Assembly (NCBI GenBank): GCA_963281255.1 | Contig: OY725498.1 | Span: 4,092,001 to 4,156,000, forward strand | Length of the DNA stretch: 64,000 nucleotides | Direction: 5' to 3' | Source: Aphrocallistes beatrix | Lineage: Eukaryota; Porifera; Hexactinellida; Sceptrulophora; Aphrocallistidae | Shown here: piece after piece, positions 43,807 through 54,895 of the stretch | Position numbering within the stretch: position 1 is the first letter of the stretch | Layout: each line of letters opens with the position of its first letter | Position numbers and translations under genes: made by a program | The notes under the pieces: generated by a model | What the model was told of the DNA's origin: nothing | The model's input: the letters and a program-made list of their open reading frames with translations, nothing else | Databases searched by the model: none

Positions 43807-44528
43807 CTTCTGACAGTGGAAAAGGGATTGCAAGGATCATGGATTCATTTCAATACATATAAGCGTGCCAGACTTGTATTAGTAATAGGCTAGCGGACAG
43901 GGATAGGTATCTATATTTGGAAATAGAATTAAGAACAGCATTCTGTACTTGGATCAGGTTATAGTCGAAAGAATAGAGGAAAGGGTTAGTGTGGCTCAGT
44001 ACATCAATGTACTCCTTGGTTAGTTTTATGTCAGAAGGAGACTTCAGTATTCCTTTTCCAAACTGAGACTTGAATAGGAAATATTTGGAGAATATTTGGA
44101 TTCGATTATTACCATGGTCACACACAAATATATCTCTATTCAATTCATTGATAGCAATGCCATATGGGGAATTCAATTGTCCTTCTCCATTCCCTGGAGT
44201 TCCTATCTGTTTCAGAAATGTTACATTCAAATCATAAACTAACAAATAACCAGCTCCGCTTCGAGATACAAACACTTCATTTTGATAGAGAGAAATATAG
44301 CGAGGATTATTCATCTTACCAGCTCCATCTCTATCTCCAAACTTGTACAAATACATTCCATCTTTGTCGAATACTTGCACTCTGTGTTATTCTTATCTGC
44401 TACGAAAATATTACCAGTCTGGTAGTGCACTGCTACTCCCTAAGAATAAGAGAATTGGCCTTCCTTACCACCTGATGTCTCTCCTATACTGAGTACAGGA
44501 GTCACTTTCTCATCACAATCCACTACAG

Positions 44529-45476
44529 CAAGGGTGCTCAAACGGTGGCCCGCGGATAATTCGCTTGTTTTCATTATTCATATATATACAGTAGATTGAC
44601 GTGCTTCAATCGTCAGATAATAATTCTTTTTTCTAAACACCATATAGAAATAAGTATAGATACTCTACAAATGCATCAATGTTCGTAGTATGAATACAGT
44701 ATTTGGTAACTATAGTTTGCATTTACGAATTCTATCAATTATTAGAGGTTCACAAGTACAAGCGCGCTTCGCTTGCTTGTGTTGCGCGGCTGGCAGACAC
44801 TTCGTGTCCGCCAGAGGCTCCCTTCGGTCGCCTGGGGGTGACATTGGTTAATTATAAGGGAGATAACATCTCTAAATACTTCTGTCCCGCTATTATAATC
44901 TATATCGCACGAAGAATTATTCGAGCATAACTCAGCCATTATAGGAGATAGAAGGTTGAAATTTTAATAGAATCTTTATACTAACATATCCCACATATGC
45001 AACTATCATCAGAAAATGATGACTCATCACTTTGTTATGACGTCATCATTACGCATCAAAATTTGAAAAATTGAAAAATTTGGCGATTTTTCGTGGAATA
45101 TCGATTATAACTGTATGACAGACCTATTTCGAGATGTCATCTCCCTTTTAATTATTCAATGTGACCCCAGGCGACCGAAGGGAGCCTCCGACGGACACAA
45201 AGTGTCCGCCAGCCGCGCAGCGCAAGCAAGCGAAGCGCGCTTATATATATATAAACATTAATCGAGTTTTAATAGTAAGGATAACGTAGGAGGCAGAACC
45301 TAAATTGAAATAGCATTAACAATGGATACAAGTAGAATCCATTGTTAATGCAATATGAGGTCAAATAGTATAGCTTGAAAATTGATTAAAGCCAGAGGCG
45401 ATCTATGATTTGCGGCCCGTAAGGCGGAGCCTAACTTTTAAAGTGGTCTGTAGATTTAAAAGTTTGAGCACTCCTG
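44529..45476. mobile_element. hAT element inside N9
   Basis: Inverted ends CAAGGGTGCTCAAAC / GTTTGAGCACTCCTG and an exact 8-base duplication CACTACAG (44521-44528, 45477-45484) within coding sequence. No transposase. GCGGCCCG motifs near both ends are common in animal hAT MITEs. Its interior is occupied by Helitron-like sequence. Confidence 0.92.
44759..45281. mobile_element. Helitron-like copies nested in the hAT element
   Basis: The left border CAAGCGCGCTTCGC and right border GTAAGGA (reversed TCCTTAC) define a reversed copy. A second copy in forward orientation, ending GAAGCGCGCTTA near 45242, has replaced its middle. Confidence 0.6.
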
Positions 45477-45535
45477 CACTACAGGTAGGCTAGATACTAC
45501 AGAAGTAGAGTTAGTAACAGTAAGTCTACCAATAG

Positions 45536-46302
45536 CATAGAGGCGAATAAGATTATATTTTGGGTATTTGGATTGTAATAATCTAGTGTTCGGATTAGCG
45601 AGGGTGTACTGCAAAAGCAACTCAATCACCCCGTCACGAAATTAAATGCTATTTTCACACTCGATTGGACAATATTTCGAATTTAAAAGGCTCCCTTTCA
45701 CATCATTCTTATACATATCATTCTCCAAAATGCTCACTTTCGCTCTCCCATTAATTCTAAAATAACTAAAATGCCACCCAGCCACCCTATCACGAAACTA
45801 GTGTAGAACTCCTATTCTAACAAAGTCACACCTCGATAAAAAATATTCTGACAAACACATGCAAAGGAAATTCTAACAATGTGTGACAACTTCAAGATTC
45901 TGACAAATGCAGCGTCCCCACTATGAGCCATTATATTGAGCATGCTATGAGTTAGCGTTATTGTTATGCTAAGGAATTAATTTCATAAGTTCTTAGTACC
46001 ACTACTAATTCTGGATTAGAAGAATCAGGATATTTTAAAATTATCTGTGGAATAATTCATCCCGAAATTAATATATAGGAATTTTCACATCTACTAACTA
46101 TTTGAGATTCAACATTCACTTCTTAATTAAATAAAACAAACCCATTGATAACAGTCATACCAATAAATGTTGGGTAAAGAAAAGGATAATAACAAAGCAT
46201 CGTAACTTCAAAGTCAATCCAACAAAATACGGAGCGAAAACAAAAATCAAAATCAAAAAGATAAAAATACACATGAGCATGGTAATGTCATAAAATATGT
46301 AA
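45536..46302. other. 3' flank of N10
   Basis: 45640-45780 resembles 60130-60290 (CTCCCTTTCAC, AAATGCTCAC..GCTCTCC). Otherwise anonymous. Confidence 0.45.
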
Positions 46303-47547
46303 TTAGAATATCAACAGACGATGATTATAACCTACGAGGAGGATTCTCCCTCTTGCATCCAGTGTGACACCAAAAGGTGACTGTATGCCATCAGTTATTT
46401 TATGAACTAAATCTCCTTGATTGAACAGAAGAATAGCGTTTTGGTCACGATCTGATATAATAAAGTTACCAGCACCATCTATACAGAATGAATGGGAGCC
46501 TGTCAAATGTTTGGAGATAGAATTGAGAACAGCATTCTGTACTTGGGTCAGGTTATTGTCGAAAGAATAGAGGAAAGGCTTCGTGTGGCTCAGTACATAA
46601 ATGTACTCGTTGGTTAGTTTTATGTCAGAAGGAGACATCAGTATTCCTTTTCCAAACTGAGACTTGAATAGAAAATCTTTGGAAAATATTTGGATTCGAT
46701 TATTATCATGGTCACATACAAATATATCTCCATTCGATTCACTGATAGAAATGCCATATGGAGAACTCAATTGTCCTTCTCCATTCCCTCGAGTTCCTAT
46801 CTGTCTCAGAAATGTTCCATTTAAATCATAAACTAACAAACAACAAGCTCCATGCTGAGACACAAAAACTTTATTTTGGTAGAAAGCAATGTAAAGAGGA
46901 CCATTCATCTTACCAGCTCCATCTTTATCTCCAAACTTGTACAAATACTTTCCGTCTTTGTCAAATACTTGAACTCTGTGGTTACTGTGATCTGCTACGA
47001 ACATAGTACCAGTCTGGTAGTGCACTATTACGCCAAAAGGATTAGAGAATTGTCCTTCCTTACCACCTGATGTCCCTCCTATACTGAGTACAGGAGTCAC
47101 TTTTCCCTCATAATCTACTACAGGCAGGCTAGATACTACAGAAGTAGAGTTAGTAACAGTAAGTCTACCAATAGTACCAGCTAACTCCAATATTGTCTTG
47201 TCAAAGTCAAGACTGATGTGTTTAGATTCGAACTGAGATTCAAATTCTTTTCGTTTCTTTAACAATTGTTCGATAAATGAGCTTTGAATTGCTTTCAGAT
47301 TTTCAGATTTTATTTCATTTTTGGTACACTGTAGCACTCGTTCAAGTTCTGTTAGAGATTGTTTGTGTTTCTTTCTTTCTTTTTTGTGAGAATTTAATAT
47401 TTTTTCCAATTCGTTTAACAGTTTTCTCTTTCTCTCTTTCAAACAATCAATCAATTGACAGAAATGAGTTTCTATTTCCGTTTGAACTTTGGAGATTTGA
47501 AATTCGAAGTCATCTCCTTCGGGAAAAACAACATCTGCTGTTGCCAT
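46303..47547 (-). CDS. N10: coiled-coil/NHL-repeat protein, type B
   Basis: 414 residues starting MATADVVFPEGDDFEFQIS. B-type coil (CQLIDCLKERKRKLLNELEK), core, then six NHL units. Distinctive changes in the propeller: FGVIVHYQTGTMFVADHSNHR, a second unit with GACCLLVYD and LRQIGTRGNGEG, and HLTGSHSFCIDGAGNFIISDRDQNAILLF. It shares the shorter FNQGDLV with N6 and N12 and the upstream block with N6. Start context and frame are intact. It is among the most diverged of the full-length copies, with changes concentrated on propeller surface strands rather than the core. Confidence 0.9.
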   Translation of the reverse strand: MATADVVFPEGDDFEFQISKVQTEIETHFCQLIDCLKERKRKLLNELEKILNSHKKERKKHKQSLTELERVLQCTKNEIKSENLKAIQSSFIEQLLKKRKEFESQFESKHISLDFDKTILELAGTIGRLTVTNSTSVVSSLPVVDYEGKVTPVLSIGGTSGGKEGQFSNPFGVIVHYQTGTMFVADHSNHRVQVFDKDGKYLYKFGDKDGAGKMNGPLYIAFYQNKVFVSQHGACCLLVYDLNGTFLRQIGTRGNGEGQLSSPYGISISESNGDIFVCDHDNNRIQIFSKDFLFKSQFGKGILMSPSDIKLTNEYIYVLSHTKPFLYSFDNNLTQVQNAVLNSISKHLTGSHSFCIDGAGNFIISDRDQNAILLFNQGDLVHKITDGIQSPFGVTLDARGRILLVGYNHRLLIF

Positions 47548-47636
47548 TTGAGGCTAAAACAAAAATAAATATAAATTGTAAAACAACATTTAAACTTACT
47601 TTACATACAAGTAACTAAGATCTACAATTATTGTGA

Positions 47637-47707
47637 GAGTGCAACTGAGATTAGGTCAACGCACGAATTAAGATGACCAAAAGTAAAAGCACTGTGAAGC
47701 AAAAATC
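47637..47707 (-). promoter_or_regulatory. Conserved upstream block of type B genes (N10)
   Basis: CAACGCACGAATTAAGA and CACTGTGAAGCAAAAATC, 90 bases before the ATG, paired with the N6 block. Confidence 0.4.
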
Positions 47708-49089
47708 CCTCTACCTTCTTAGTGCGGATTCTGACTCTATAATTCTTAAAGTTATGCTACAAGAGTTTAATTATCAAAAATACTGAATGGAAGTGTATAG
47801 ATGTATATCTACAAGATTTGAATAATAGAAAAATTGGTCTCATTACTTTAGCTCTCTAAGTCCTTTGCACCTCGTACCACAATAATACTATCAGATATCA
47901 ATTTCAATTTGTTTGTGCCTCCTGATTGATTGAGATTCTGATCTTATTGAGTGGTCTGGACTATGAAGGGAGGAGGAGGCTGTTGTTAAGTGGTCAGGCT
48001 CAAGACTCTTTTGGTATTTAAACAACAAAAGTGGTCATGCCATGACCTGACTGCCTCCACTGTCCCTGACTATGGTCGTGGTTGCTTGGATGGCATCGGT
48101 GCAACTAGGATCAGACAGCTGGGTGGATGCGTCTATACCTTTGTATTTATAAGCCTATCAAAAGCAGGTGACATTCACTGAGCTAGGGTGGATGGGTTAA
48201 GTCGCCTAGGACTGTTGTAGCTTCATTACCGGTTAAAGCTATTCTTAGTAAGAAAGTAATATAAAAACTGGAGTAGTTATTATAAATAGGATGTACCCCC
48301 AATGCATCCGAGGGTATTAATTAAAACCCTGGAACGACTTAGCTTGAAAAGTATAAATAGGGATTCCCACTTTCATTTTCACTTGTTTACTTTCAATTAA
48401 CTTTCATTTTCACTCTCAATATGCCGTGACGTGCTAGGGTTTTAATAAAGGTGAAAACTCTTTTAATTAATGATTTGATACTTAAATAGCATCGAATACA
48501 ATTTTCATCTCAAGGTAACGGGAGTGGGTTACTGATGTTTGCTTTTGTTTTTGTAAATCTGAATGAAACCTAGCATAAGCTTCGCGCTTTTCAAAAATTC
48601 AAAATTATGCAAATCGATGCTGGTGCATAAGAAGCAATGCCTACTCACCACTGGTTGAAACTGTGTTTCAGGTTAGCTGGCAGTGAAGATATCTCATTCT
48701 GCCGTATTAGTAAAACTGAACTAATCGTTTTGTAACAGCGATAGAAACGCTATACAAACAACTACGATGTGGATTGCCATATACGAGTAAAGTGAGGCAG
48801 AGCCAAGCTGAGAAGTGCCATTACCCGCCACAGCATGGTCGACACCTATGGAAACTAGAGCGATACAAAATTGACATAAATCGGATGGGAAACGGTAAAG
48901 TCAGACAGAGGCTATACTCTGAATTGTGTCTAATCTTGATTATAGAACTCATCTGAAATCTCTCTCAAAAAAATTTATGGAACGCAAAAGATTAATGGAG
49001 TGCAAGCATTAAACATTCAATTTGGTTGTGCAATACAGAATGCTCAGATAAGATGTTTTTCAATACCGAACCTATTCAACATTCTCTAA
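47708..49089. other. Intergenic upstream of N10
   Basis: 47860-47945 matches 32870-32970, and 48110-48190 matches 63185-63270, so these are B-type upstream flanks. 48200-49000 is anonymous with no convincing gene. Confidence 0.45.
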
Positions 49090-51288
49090 CTAACTTCTCG
49101 TCAACATTCGCTCCTGATCACTTAACATGATCTTGGGTGGTCCATGTCTGTATATCCATCCTTGGAGCAAACAACTACGCACTAACTTAGCAGTCTGATC
49201 TGCCATTGGGTAAAGTTCCACGAACTTGGAAAAAAAGGTCTGTCATTAAAATAAAATATCGATGATTATCTGTGGACCATGGTAAGGTCGCGATATCATA
49301 GGAAATCGTGTGTTGGTTCCCCGGCGATTGTTGATCGCTCGAGAGGTTCTCTAGGCAGATTCTTAGGTTTGTTTCTCTGGCATATCAAGCATCTGTCACA
49401 AAAAAAGCTCCACGTCACGGTATAAGCTCCTCAATAGAAATTCAGCCTAGTTTTAGAGATAGTCTTGTTGATACCTGGATGCTAGTAGTTATGAAGTCAG
49501 GTAAGGATGTCATTTCTGAGCCTGTGGGGTGTGGGATACGACAACCTGATCGCTTCGATAAAGCAATCCTTCCTAACATGCACCCCATGTTGCCGTTTCA
49601 ATCTTCCCGTATGGATCACCTCACCATTCTCGAGCTGGTCTAGCGTCAGAGAAATTGCCTAGTCTACTCAAGAATCTTCTCTGATCCTTGTTAGGTGGCT
49701 ACAGTCGGATATGGAGAATAGATGCCTTTCGAAGTGATCGACGTAATTGTTCACGTTCAGGTCCACATTGCTAGAGAGCAATGACGAGTAATTAGCGATT
49801 GCGTTCTCTTTTCCTCTCATGTAATCAATTTCGTAATCGATTGCCTCGAATTCCTGTTCCATCTCGCAAACTTGTGTCTGGGATCATTCTATCCTCGCAA
49901 CCATCGAAGTGTGTTGTGGTCACTTAAGAACACAACTTTGCATGTCGTCTGTAGGTAATATCTCCATTCACGAGCTGCAGCAATGAGAGCCCAGCACTGA
50001 GCTCCCCGTCGCTGTACTTCTCTAGCGTACCTGTGTAAGTCCAGATAGGAGTATCCCAGTACCTCAACCTACACAACTTCACCTCTGTGAAAGCACCGCT
50101 CCAACTGCCACACACGAAGCGTTGGTCTGGAGGTAAACTCTCCATGGGACCAGCGTCTGAGTCCGGATTGCTGTTATCGATTTCCCGTTTAGTTTACGGA
50201 CAGGACAACAGAGAGTTCCGTACTCATATCCCGGCGTACGAGGTTCAAGATATTCCTACCGCCTTTCGAACTGCTTCTTTCCAGACATTCCTTTAAGGTG
50301 CACCCTTTCTCCGCACTCTGAACATCTCTTTGCTGGGAAATATTTCCAGACATGCGACCCCCCACAAAGGTAACACCCCCGACCGGGAGATGCCGGCTGT
50401 TTAGGCTGTGGATCCCATCTTGAACTCCGAGGGTTATCCTTGAGTAAGCTACCTCATTATCCGTGTGTGGAGTAAATCCACGACGTCGTTAGTTGGATTG
50501 TGTGAGTTAGGGGGTTCAGTTGTTTCGGACAACATTGCGACATTTTTTGATCTTTTCAAAATCTATGTTTCACAAATCCAGAGGATACCTGCGCTCAGTT
50601 GGTTCGAGTTTGGTAGTCTTTATCAAGCCTCTTCCGTCAACTCCCTCAATGTCATCAGCGACGTCTCTCACTTTACCGCGAAACTTGCCTTGTAAGTCCT
50701 TCGGGAGCTGGGAAGCGAGTATCGAGGCGACAAATTCCATTCCTACCCCCAGGGTGTTGGGCCTTACGACGTATCTCGAAAAAGAAGTCATCTATCTGTA
50801 CCCCAGGTTCCCAATCTGATCTACAGAGTTGTTGCATGACATGGTAGGGTCAATCGGAGGATCCAGAGTCTCTTCTAGGATTTCCAAAGCCCCAACAATT
50901 GTCTCGGCGCTTCTCACTACATCTCTTACCAATTCACTCTCCGCTGTCTACGGTTGACGCAGGCTGGTAGGAGTTGAATTGCTTTTTTCTGTCTTTGCTC
51001 GCCATCCAGGATTGACTGTACGCTGACTAGGAAAAGATGCTTCCAATCCCCATTCTCGTTCCTTTAGACAATGTTGGGATTGTAGGTCCAGTAGACATCG
51101 TGGTCCTTTGCTTGAGTGTGAATTGTAGTATTTAAATACGTAATGTAAAATCGTTTAAAATTATGACTATAAACTAGATTGGAAGAAATACTACAATTAA
51201 ACTAAATAACACGAGAGTAAATATATATACTATCCAGTTAGTTGAGTATAAGTGTGTGGTTTAAGTCTTAGATAAGAACTTCACAACA
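49090..51288 (-). mobile_element. Longest Ty3/gypsy derivative
   Basis: Minus order: LTR 51288-51124; gag from the ATG at 51098 with FVASILASQLPKDLQGKFR near 50700; zinc-knuckle CYLCGGSHVWKYFPAKRC near 50370; protease start RKLNGKSITAI joined to RNase H VYLQTNASC and then YSDGEL; linker YMRGKENAIAN; integrase zinc finger CDRCLICQRNKPKNLPREP; integrase core KFVELYPMADQTAKLV and YRHGPPKIMLSDQERM near 49100-49260. Reverse transcriptase is entirely missing and many stops are present, so it is non-autonomous and dead. Confidence 0.8.
51124..51288 (-). repeat. Candidate gypsy LTR
   Basis: 165 bases, TGTAG...ACAACA, the same length as 26256-26420. It precedes the gag start by 25 bases. Confidence 0.5.
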
Positions 51289-51315
51289 CACATATACCAA
51301 TTGATCCTTAACATA

Positions 51316-51502
51316 CAGCATAACTCGGTTAGTACGTACTCGGGATAAGACGTACTCCGGCTTAGTACGTACTCATTTCTCTGAATCAGAATTCCTGTAA
51401 TATAGATGAATCAGAATTCCTGTAATATAGAGATTTCTATGTAATATCAACTCGGTTAGTTTTCCGCTCCCCAGAGGGGTACGTCTTATCCGAGTTCTAC
51501 TG
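51316..51502. mobile_element. Pogo-like MITE family C, copy 3
   Basis: TA-flanked, CAGCATAACTCGGTTAG to CCGAGTTCTACTG. It contains a 26-base internal tandem duplication (GAATCAGAATTCCTGTAATA twice, near 51385 and 51408). Confidence 0.85.
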
Positions 51503-52190
51503 TACCAGCAGTCTATGACATTTCTCATTTCACAAGATTTGATTTAACACCGATTATTGTTTATCCAGAAATCTGACCCATCTTCACTAGTTAGAGTCAG
51601 AGATACAAAGGCAATGTTCAAATAAGATGTTCACTATTCACAGTATAGAGGTGTTGATTAAAGAGGTTCTTGTTAATATTATTATATAGGGAAATATATG
51701 GAACCCAAAAATAATGTGTTACTATTTGGAAGTGTTCACTAATGGAGGTTTGACTGTGTAAATTTGTACCAAAGGTGTGAATATGTGTTCATAAACAAGA
51801 CACTAGTGATGCAATAATTCGTGAAATAGCGTCTTTTGCTGTTAAATAATGCATTTTAACGGGAGAAATCGCAAAAAAAGTGTAAAATTAGTCCGCTTTC
51901 CAAAAATCCAGAGGGAAACACTGCTTCTTTCCATCTTACAAATAAAAGACTTGTGCTCGAAAAACTAGAATTTCCGATTGTATAAAAATGTCGATCGATA
52001 ATACATACAAGTGGAAATGTCCGCGATAATAATTAGTGCGAATCTAGAGTTGTAAATTAAAGAAAGGAATCATAACAAATACATATCATTGACACTCTTC
52101 AGAGTTAATCTGTCAAATTACCCAGGAGAAAAATAAAAATAAAACAGAATAAGAAACAAATATTTATTAGAGTGAAATATCGCGAAATCA
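51503..52190. other. 3' flank of N11
   Basis: Matches 19738-20092 and then 20690-20990 and 26790-27015, the flanks of N3 and N5. Non-coding. Confidence 0.55.
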
Positions 52191-53441
52191 TCAGAATATC
52201 AAAAGAAGATGATTGCGACCTACGAGAACAATTCTCCCTCTTGCATCTAGTGTGATTCCAACTGGTTTCTGAATGCTATCAGTGATTTTATGAACTAAGT
52301 CTCCTTCTTGATTGAATAGAAATATAGAGTGTAGGGTATAATCTGAAATAATAAAGTTATCAGCACCATCTATACAGAATGAATGGGGTTGTTTCAAATA
52401 TTGGGAAATAGAATTGAGAACAGCATTCTGTACCTGAGTGAGGTTATAGTTGAATGAATAGAAGAAAGGGTTAGTGTAGCTCAGTGCATAAATGTACTCG
52501 TTGGTTAGTTTTATGTCAGAAGGAGAGTTCAGTATTCCCTTTCCAAACTGAGACTTGAATAGGAAATCTTTGGAGAATATTTGGACTCGATTATGACTAT
52601 AGTCACACACAAATATATCTCCATTCGACTCATTGATAGCAATGCCAAGTGGGGATTTTAATTGTCCTTCTCCATTCCCTGGAGTTCCCATCTGTTTCAG
52701 AAATGTTCCATTTAAATCAAAAACTAACAAACAACCAGCTCCATTCTGAGATACAAACACTTTATTTTGGTAGAAAGCAATGGAACGAGGAGAATTCATC
52801 TTACCAGCTTCATCTCCATCTCCATCTCCAAACTTGTACAAATACTTTCCATCTTTGTCGAATACTTGCACTCTGTTGTTACTCTGATCTGCTACGAAAA
52901 TATTACCAGTCTGGTAGTGCACTGCTACTCCCCAAGGAGAAGAGAATTGTCCTTCCTTACCACCTGATGTCCCTCCTATACTGAGTACAGGAGTCACTTT
53001 TCCCTCATAATCTACTACAGGGAGGCTAGATACTACAGAAGTAGAGTTAGTAACAGTAAGTCTACCAATAGTACCAGCTAACTCCAATATTGTCTTGTCA
53101 AAGTCAAGACTGATGTGTTTAGATTCCGAATGAGATTCAAATTCTTTCCGTTTCTCTGATAATTGTCCAATAAATGAACTTTGAATATCTCTCATATTTT
53201 CAGATTTAATTTTATCTTTAGTAAATTGTAACAATTCTTCAAGTTCTGTTAGAGATTGTTTGAGTTTATCTCTTTCTTTTTTGTGAGAATTTAAAATCAA
53301 ATCCAACTCCTTCATTAGTTTTTCTTTTCTATCTCTTAAACAATCCATCAATTGACAAAAGTAAGTTTCTATTTCCTTTTTCGTTTTTGAGATTTCATCT
53401 TCGAAATCGGTCTGGAGGTAAACTCTCCATGGGAACAGCAT
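52191..53441 (-). CDS. N11: NHL protein with a gypsy-derived start
   Basis: 416 codons, but only from FEDEISKTKKEIETYF onward is it the array family. The first 12 residues (MLFPWRVYLQTD) are the RNase H start of the defective gypsy element, fused in frame at about 53407 and supplying the ATG at 53439-53441. The family ATG and first 13 codons are gone. Coil, core and six NHL units are intact. The second unit is expanded (FGDGDGDEAGKM) by 6 bases and the C-terminal variant is the N3/N5 type (LHSIFLFN, KPVGITL). Whether it is transcribed depends on a promoter within the upstream relic; its own upstream block is lost. It could be a chimeric gene or a pseudogene with a lucky frame. Confidence 0.75.
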   Translation of the reverse strand: MLFPWRVYLQTDFEDEISKTKKEIETYFCQLMDCLRDRKEKLMKELDLILNSHKKERDKLKQSLTELEELLQFTKDKIKSENMRDIQSSFIGQLSEKRKEFESHSESKHISLDFDKTILELAGTIGRLTVTNSTSVVSSLPVVDYEGKVTPVLSIGGTSGGKEGQFSSPWGVAVHYQTGNIFVADQSNNRVQVFDKDGKYLYKFGDGDGDEAGKMNSPRSIAFYQNKVFVSQNGAGCLLVFDLNGTFLKQMGTPGNGEGQLKSPLGIAINESNGDIFVCDYSHNRVQIFSKDFLFKSQFGKGILNSPSDIKLTNEYIYALSYTNPFFYSFNYNLTQVQNAVLNSISQYLKQPHSFCIDGADNFIISDYTLHSIFLFNQEGDLVHKITDSIQKPVGITLDARGRIVLVGRNHLLLIF

Positions 53442-53638
53442 CTGAGTTCAGGATTGCTGTTATCGATTTCCAGTTTAGTTTACAGACAGGACAACAGAGA
53501 GTTCCGTACTCATATCCCGCCATTCGAGGTTCAAGATCTTCCTGTTTAGGCTGTGGATCCCATTATCCGTGTGTGGAGCTAAATCCACGACGTCGTTAGT
53601 AGGATTGTGTGAGTTTGAGGGTTCAGTTGTTTCGGACA
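53408..53638 (-). mobile_element. Gypsy fragment fused to N11
   Basis: PWRVYLQTD, then a degraded gag end with two internal deletions compared with 50150-50540. It ends at the hAT terminus at 53639. Confidence 0.7.
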
Positions 53639-54190
53639 CAGTGGCATAGGGAGGGGGGTGGCCTAGGCCCCCCCAATCCTGACAGACTGAATTTTTTTGT
53701 CAGGAACGGAGGACCACTACCGCTTCAAAAGCACCTCAAAAACATACATAGGGTCTACTAATACTTGTTTGATGTCTGTTACTTATTACTATCTTATCTT
53801 TCCAGTTAATTAAATGTTTATTTAATATTGCAGCTGTTCGTTAATATTTTTGTGGAATGTTATGCTAACTAAATATTGCTTTCATTGTAACTATGAGTGA
53901 AGCCAAGCGGCAATGCACTATGTTGCACTATTTTAGTGTGGAAGCTGAAAGTGAATGCGCTCTCCCAGTTTCTGCTCCTGATCCGCCTATTGTAGACTGC
54001 AGTCCAATGCAGTGATTCAGTACCTGCATGAACAACCACCCAACAAAGAAAGTGAGACTACAGATGCGACAGAGTCTACGTCGAGATGTGATACGTATGC
54101 CGCGCGCCTAACCCCAAAAATCGCCTAATTATGATCCATGAGATCAAATACGTGCCTCTAGGCGAGCCCAGTACGCCTGGATGAAAACCT
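53639..54190 (+). mobile_element. hAT element 5' end with transposase N-terminus
   Basis: Starts CAGTGGCATAGGGAGGGGG, a hAT-style terminus. An ATG at 53893 opens MSEAKRQCTMLHYFS, like the KRKQ..LLSFF N-terminus of DUF4371/ZMYM-type hAT transposases, but a TGA ends it after about 40 codons. Other parts of such a transposase lie in opposite orientation at 54896-55790. Confidence 0.55.
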
Positions 54191-54191
54191 G

Positions 54192-54298
54192 ATGAATACT
54201 GATAATATTCGGTTACTCCAACCGAATACGAATACTGATAATATTCGGTTACTCCAACCGAATACGAATACTGGTATTCGGTTTCCAACCGAATATCA
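54192..54298. repeat. Tandem palindromic repeat
   Basis: About 2.7 units of 37 bases, each with ATTCGGTTACTCCAACCGAAT, a self-complementary core. The right part of the array is continued at about 54510 beyond a MITE. Confidence 0.7.
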
Positions 54299-54302
54299 AC
54301 TA

Positions 54303-54490
54303 CAGTCGACTCCGCTTAATAGGACCACATCTGTCAGAGGACATTTTGCCCCGATTAAGCGGAGGACCCTATTAACCGAAAATATTTTGTATTAGCTTCT
54401 ATGTGTGAGAGCTATTCCGGTCCTGCCAAAAGTGGCCCGATTAAGCGGCTGACCCGATTAAACAGTGACCCTATTAAGCGAAGTCGACTG
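54303..54490. mobile_element. MITE family A, copy 3
   Basis: CAGTCGACTCCGCTTAAT ends, TA at 54301-54302 and 54491-54492. It interrupts a tract of ACCGAATATT-type repeats. Confidence 0.88.
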
Positions 54491-54614
54491 TATTTGCCAA
54501 ATAGTATTTGGTCTAACCGAATATTGAAAATGTTTCATTGTTAGTGGATAGAGGCTACTGTAAAGAGTTTCTCATACTACAAAATTTGTCGTTAGTTACA
54601 GTAATTTTAAAAAT

Positions 54615-54796
54615 ATCCGGTTAGTTGAATATGAGTGGGTGGTCTAAGTCTTAGGAAAGAACTTCACAACACACATATGCCAATTGATCCTTAACATACA
54701 GTACAACTCGGTTAGTACGTACTCGGGATAAGACGTACTCCGGCTCAAAACAAAGTGTCCGCCAGCCGCGGAGCGCAAACAAGCGAAGCGCGCTTG
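54615..54796. mobile_element. Mosaic of LTR, MITE C and Helitron ends
   Basis: LTR end to about 54671, the left half of MITE C (54699-54745), then the 3' end only of a Helitron-like copy (GTGTCCGCCAGCCGCG, ..GAAGCGCGCTTG, to 54796). Confidence 0.6.
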
Positions 54797-54799
54797 TAG

Positions 54800-54895
54800 T
54801 TAGGTTATAGTTGAAAGAATAGAGGAAAGGGTTAATGGAGCTCAGTACATAAATGTACTCGTTGGTTAGTTTTATGTCACAAGGAGGCTTCAGTA
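54800..54895 (-). pseudogene. NHL gene splinter
   Basis: Thirty codons of the fourth NHL unit (DIKLTNEYIYVLSSINPF, YSFNYNLT). It abuts a Helitron-like 3' end at one side and a hAT transposase relic at the other. Confidence 0.85.

Larger units (their letters stand above)
43915..45535 (-). pseudogene. N9: NHL gene split by a hAT element
   Basis: The 3' piece (44528-43915) carries the end of the core and four NHL units. It has an in-frame TAG (FSYS*GVAV, near 44440), a frame loss near 44384 (VADKNN...) and is cut after LNSISK, lacking the last two units. The 5' piece is only 45477-45535 (GRLTVTNSTSVVSSLPVV). The CACTACAG of the gene is duplicated on both sides of the insert. The N-terminal half is missing. 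Clearly dead. Confidence 0.88.
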
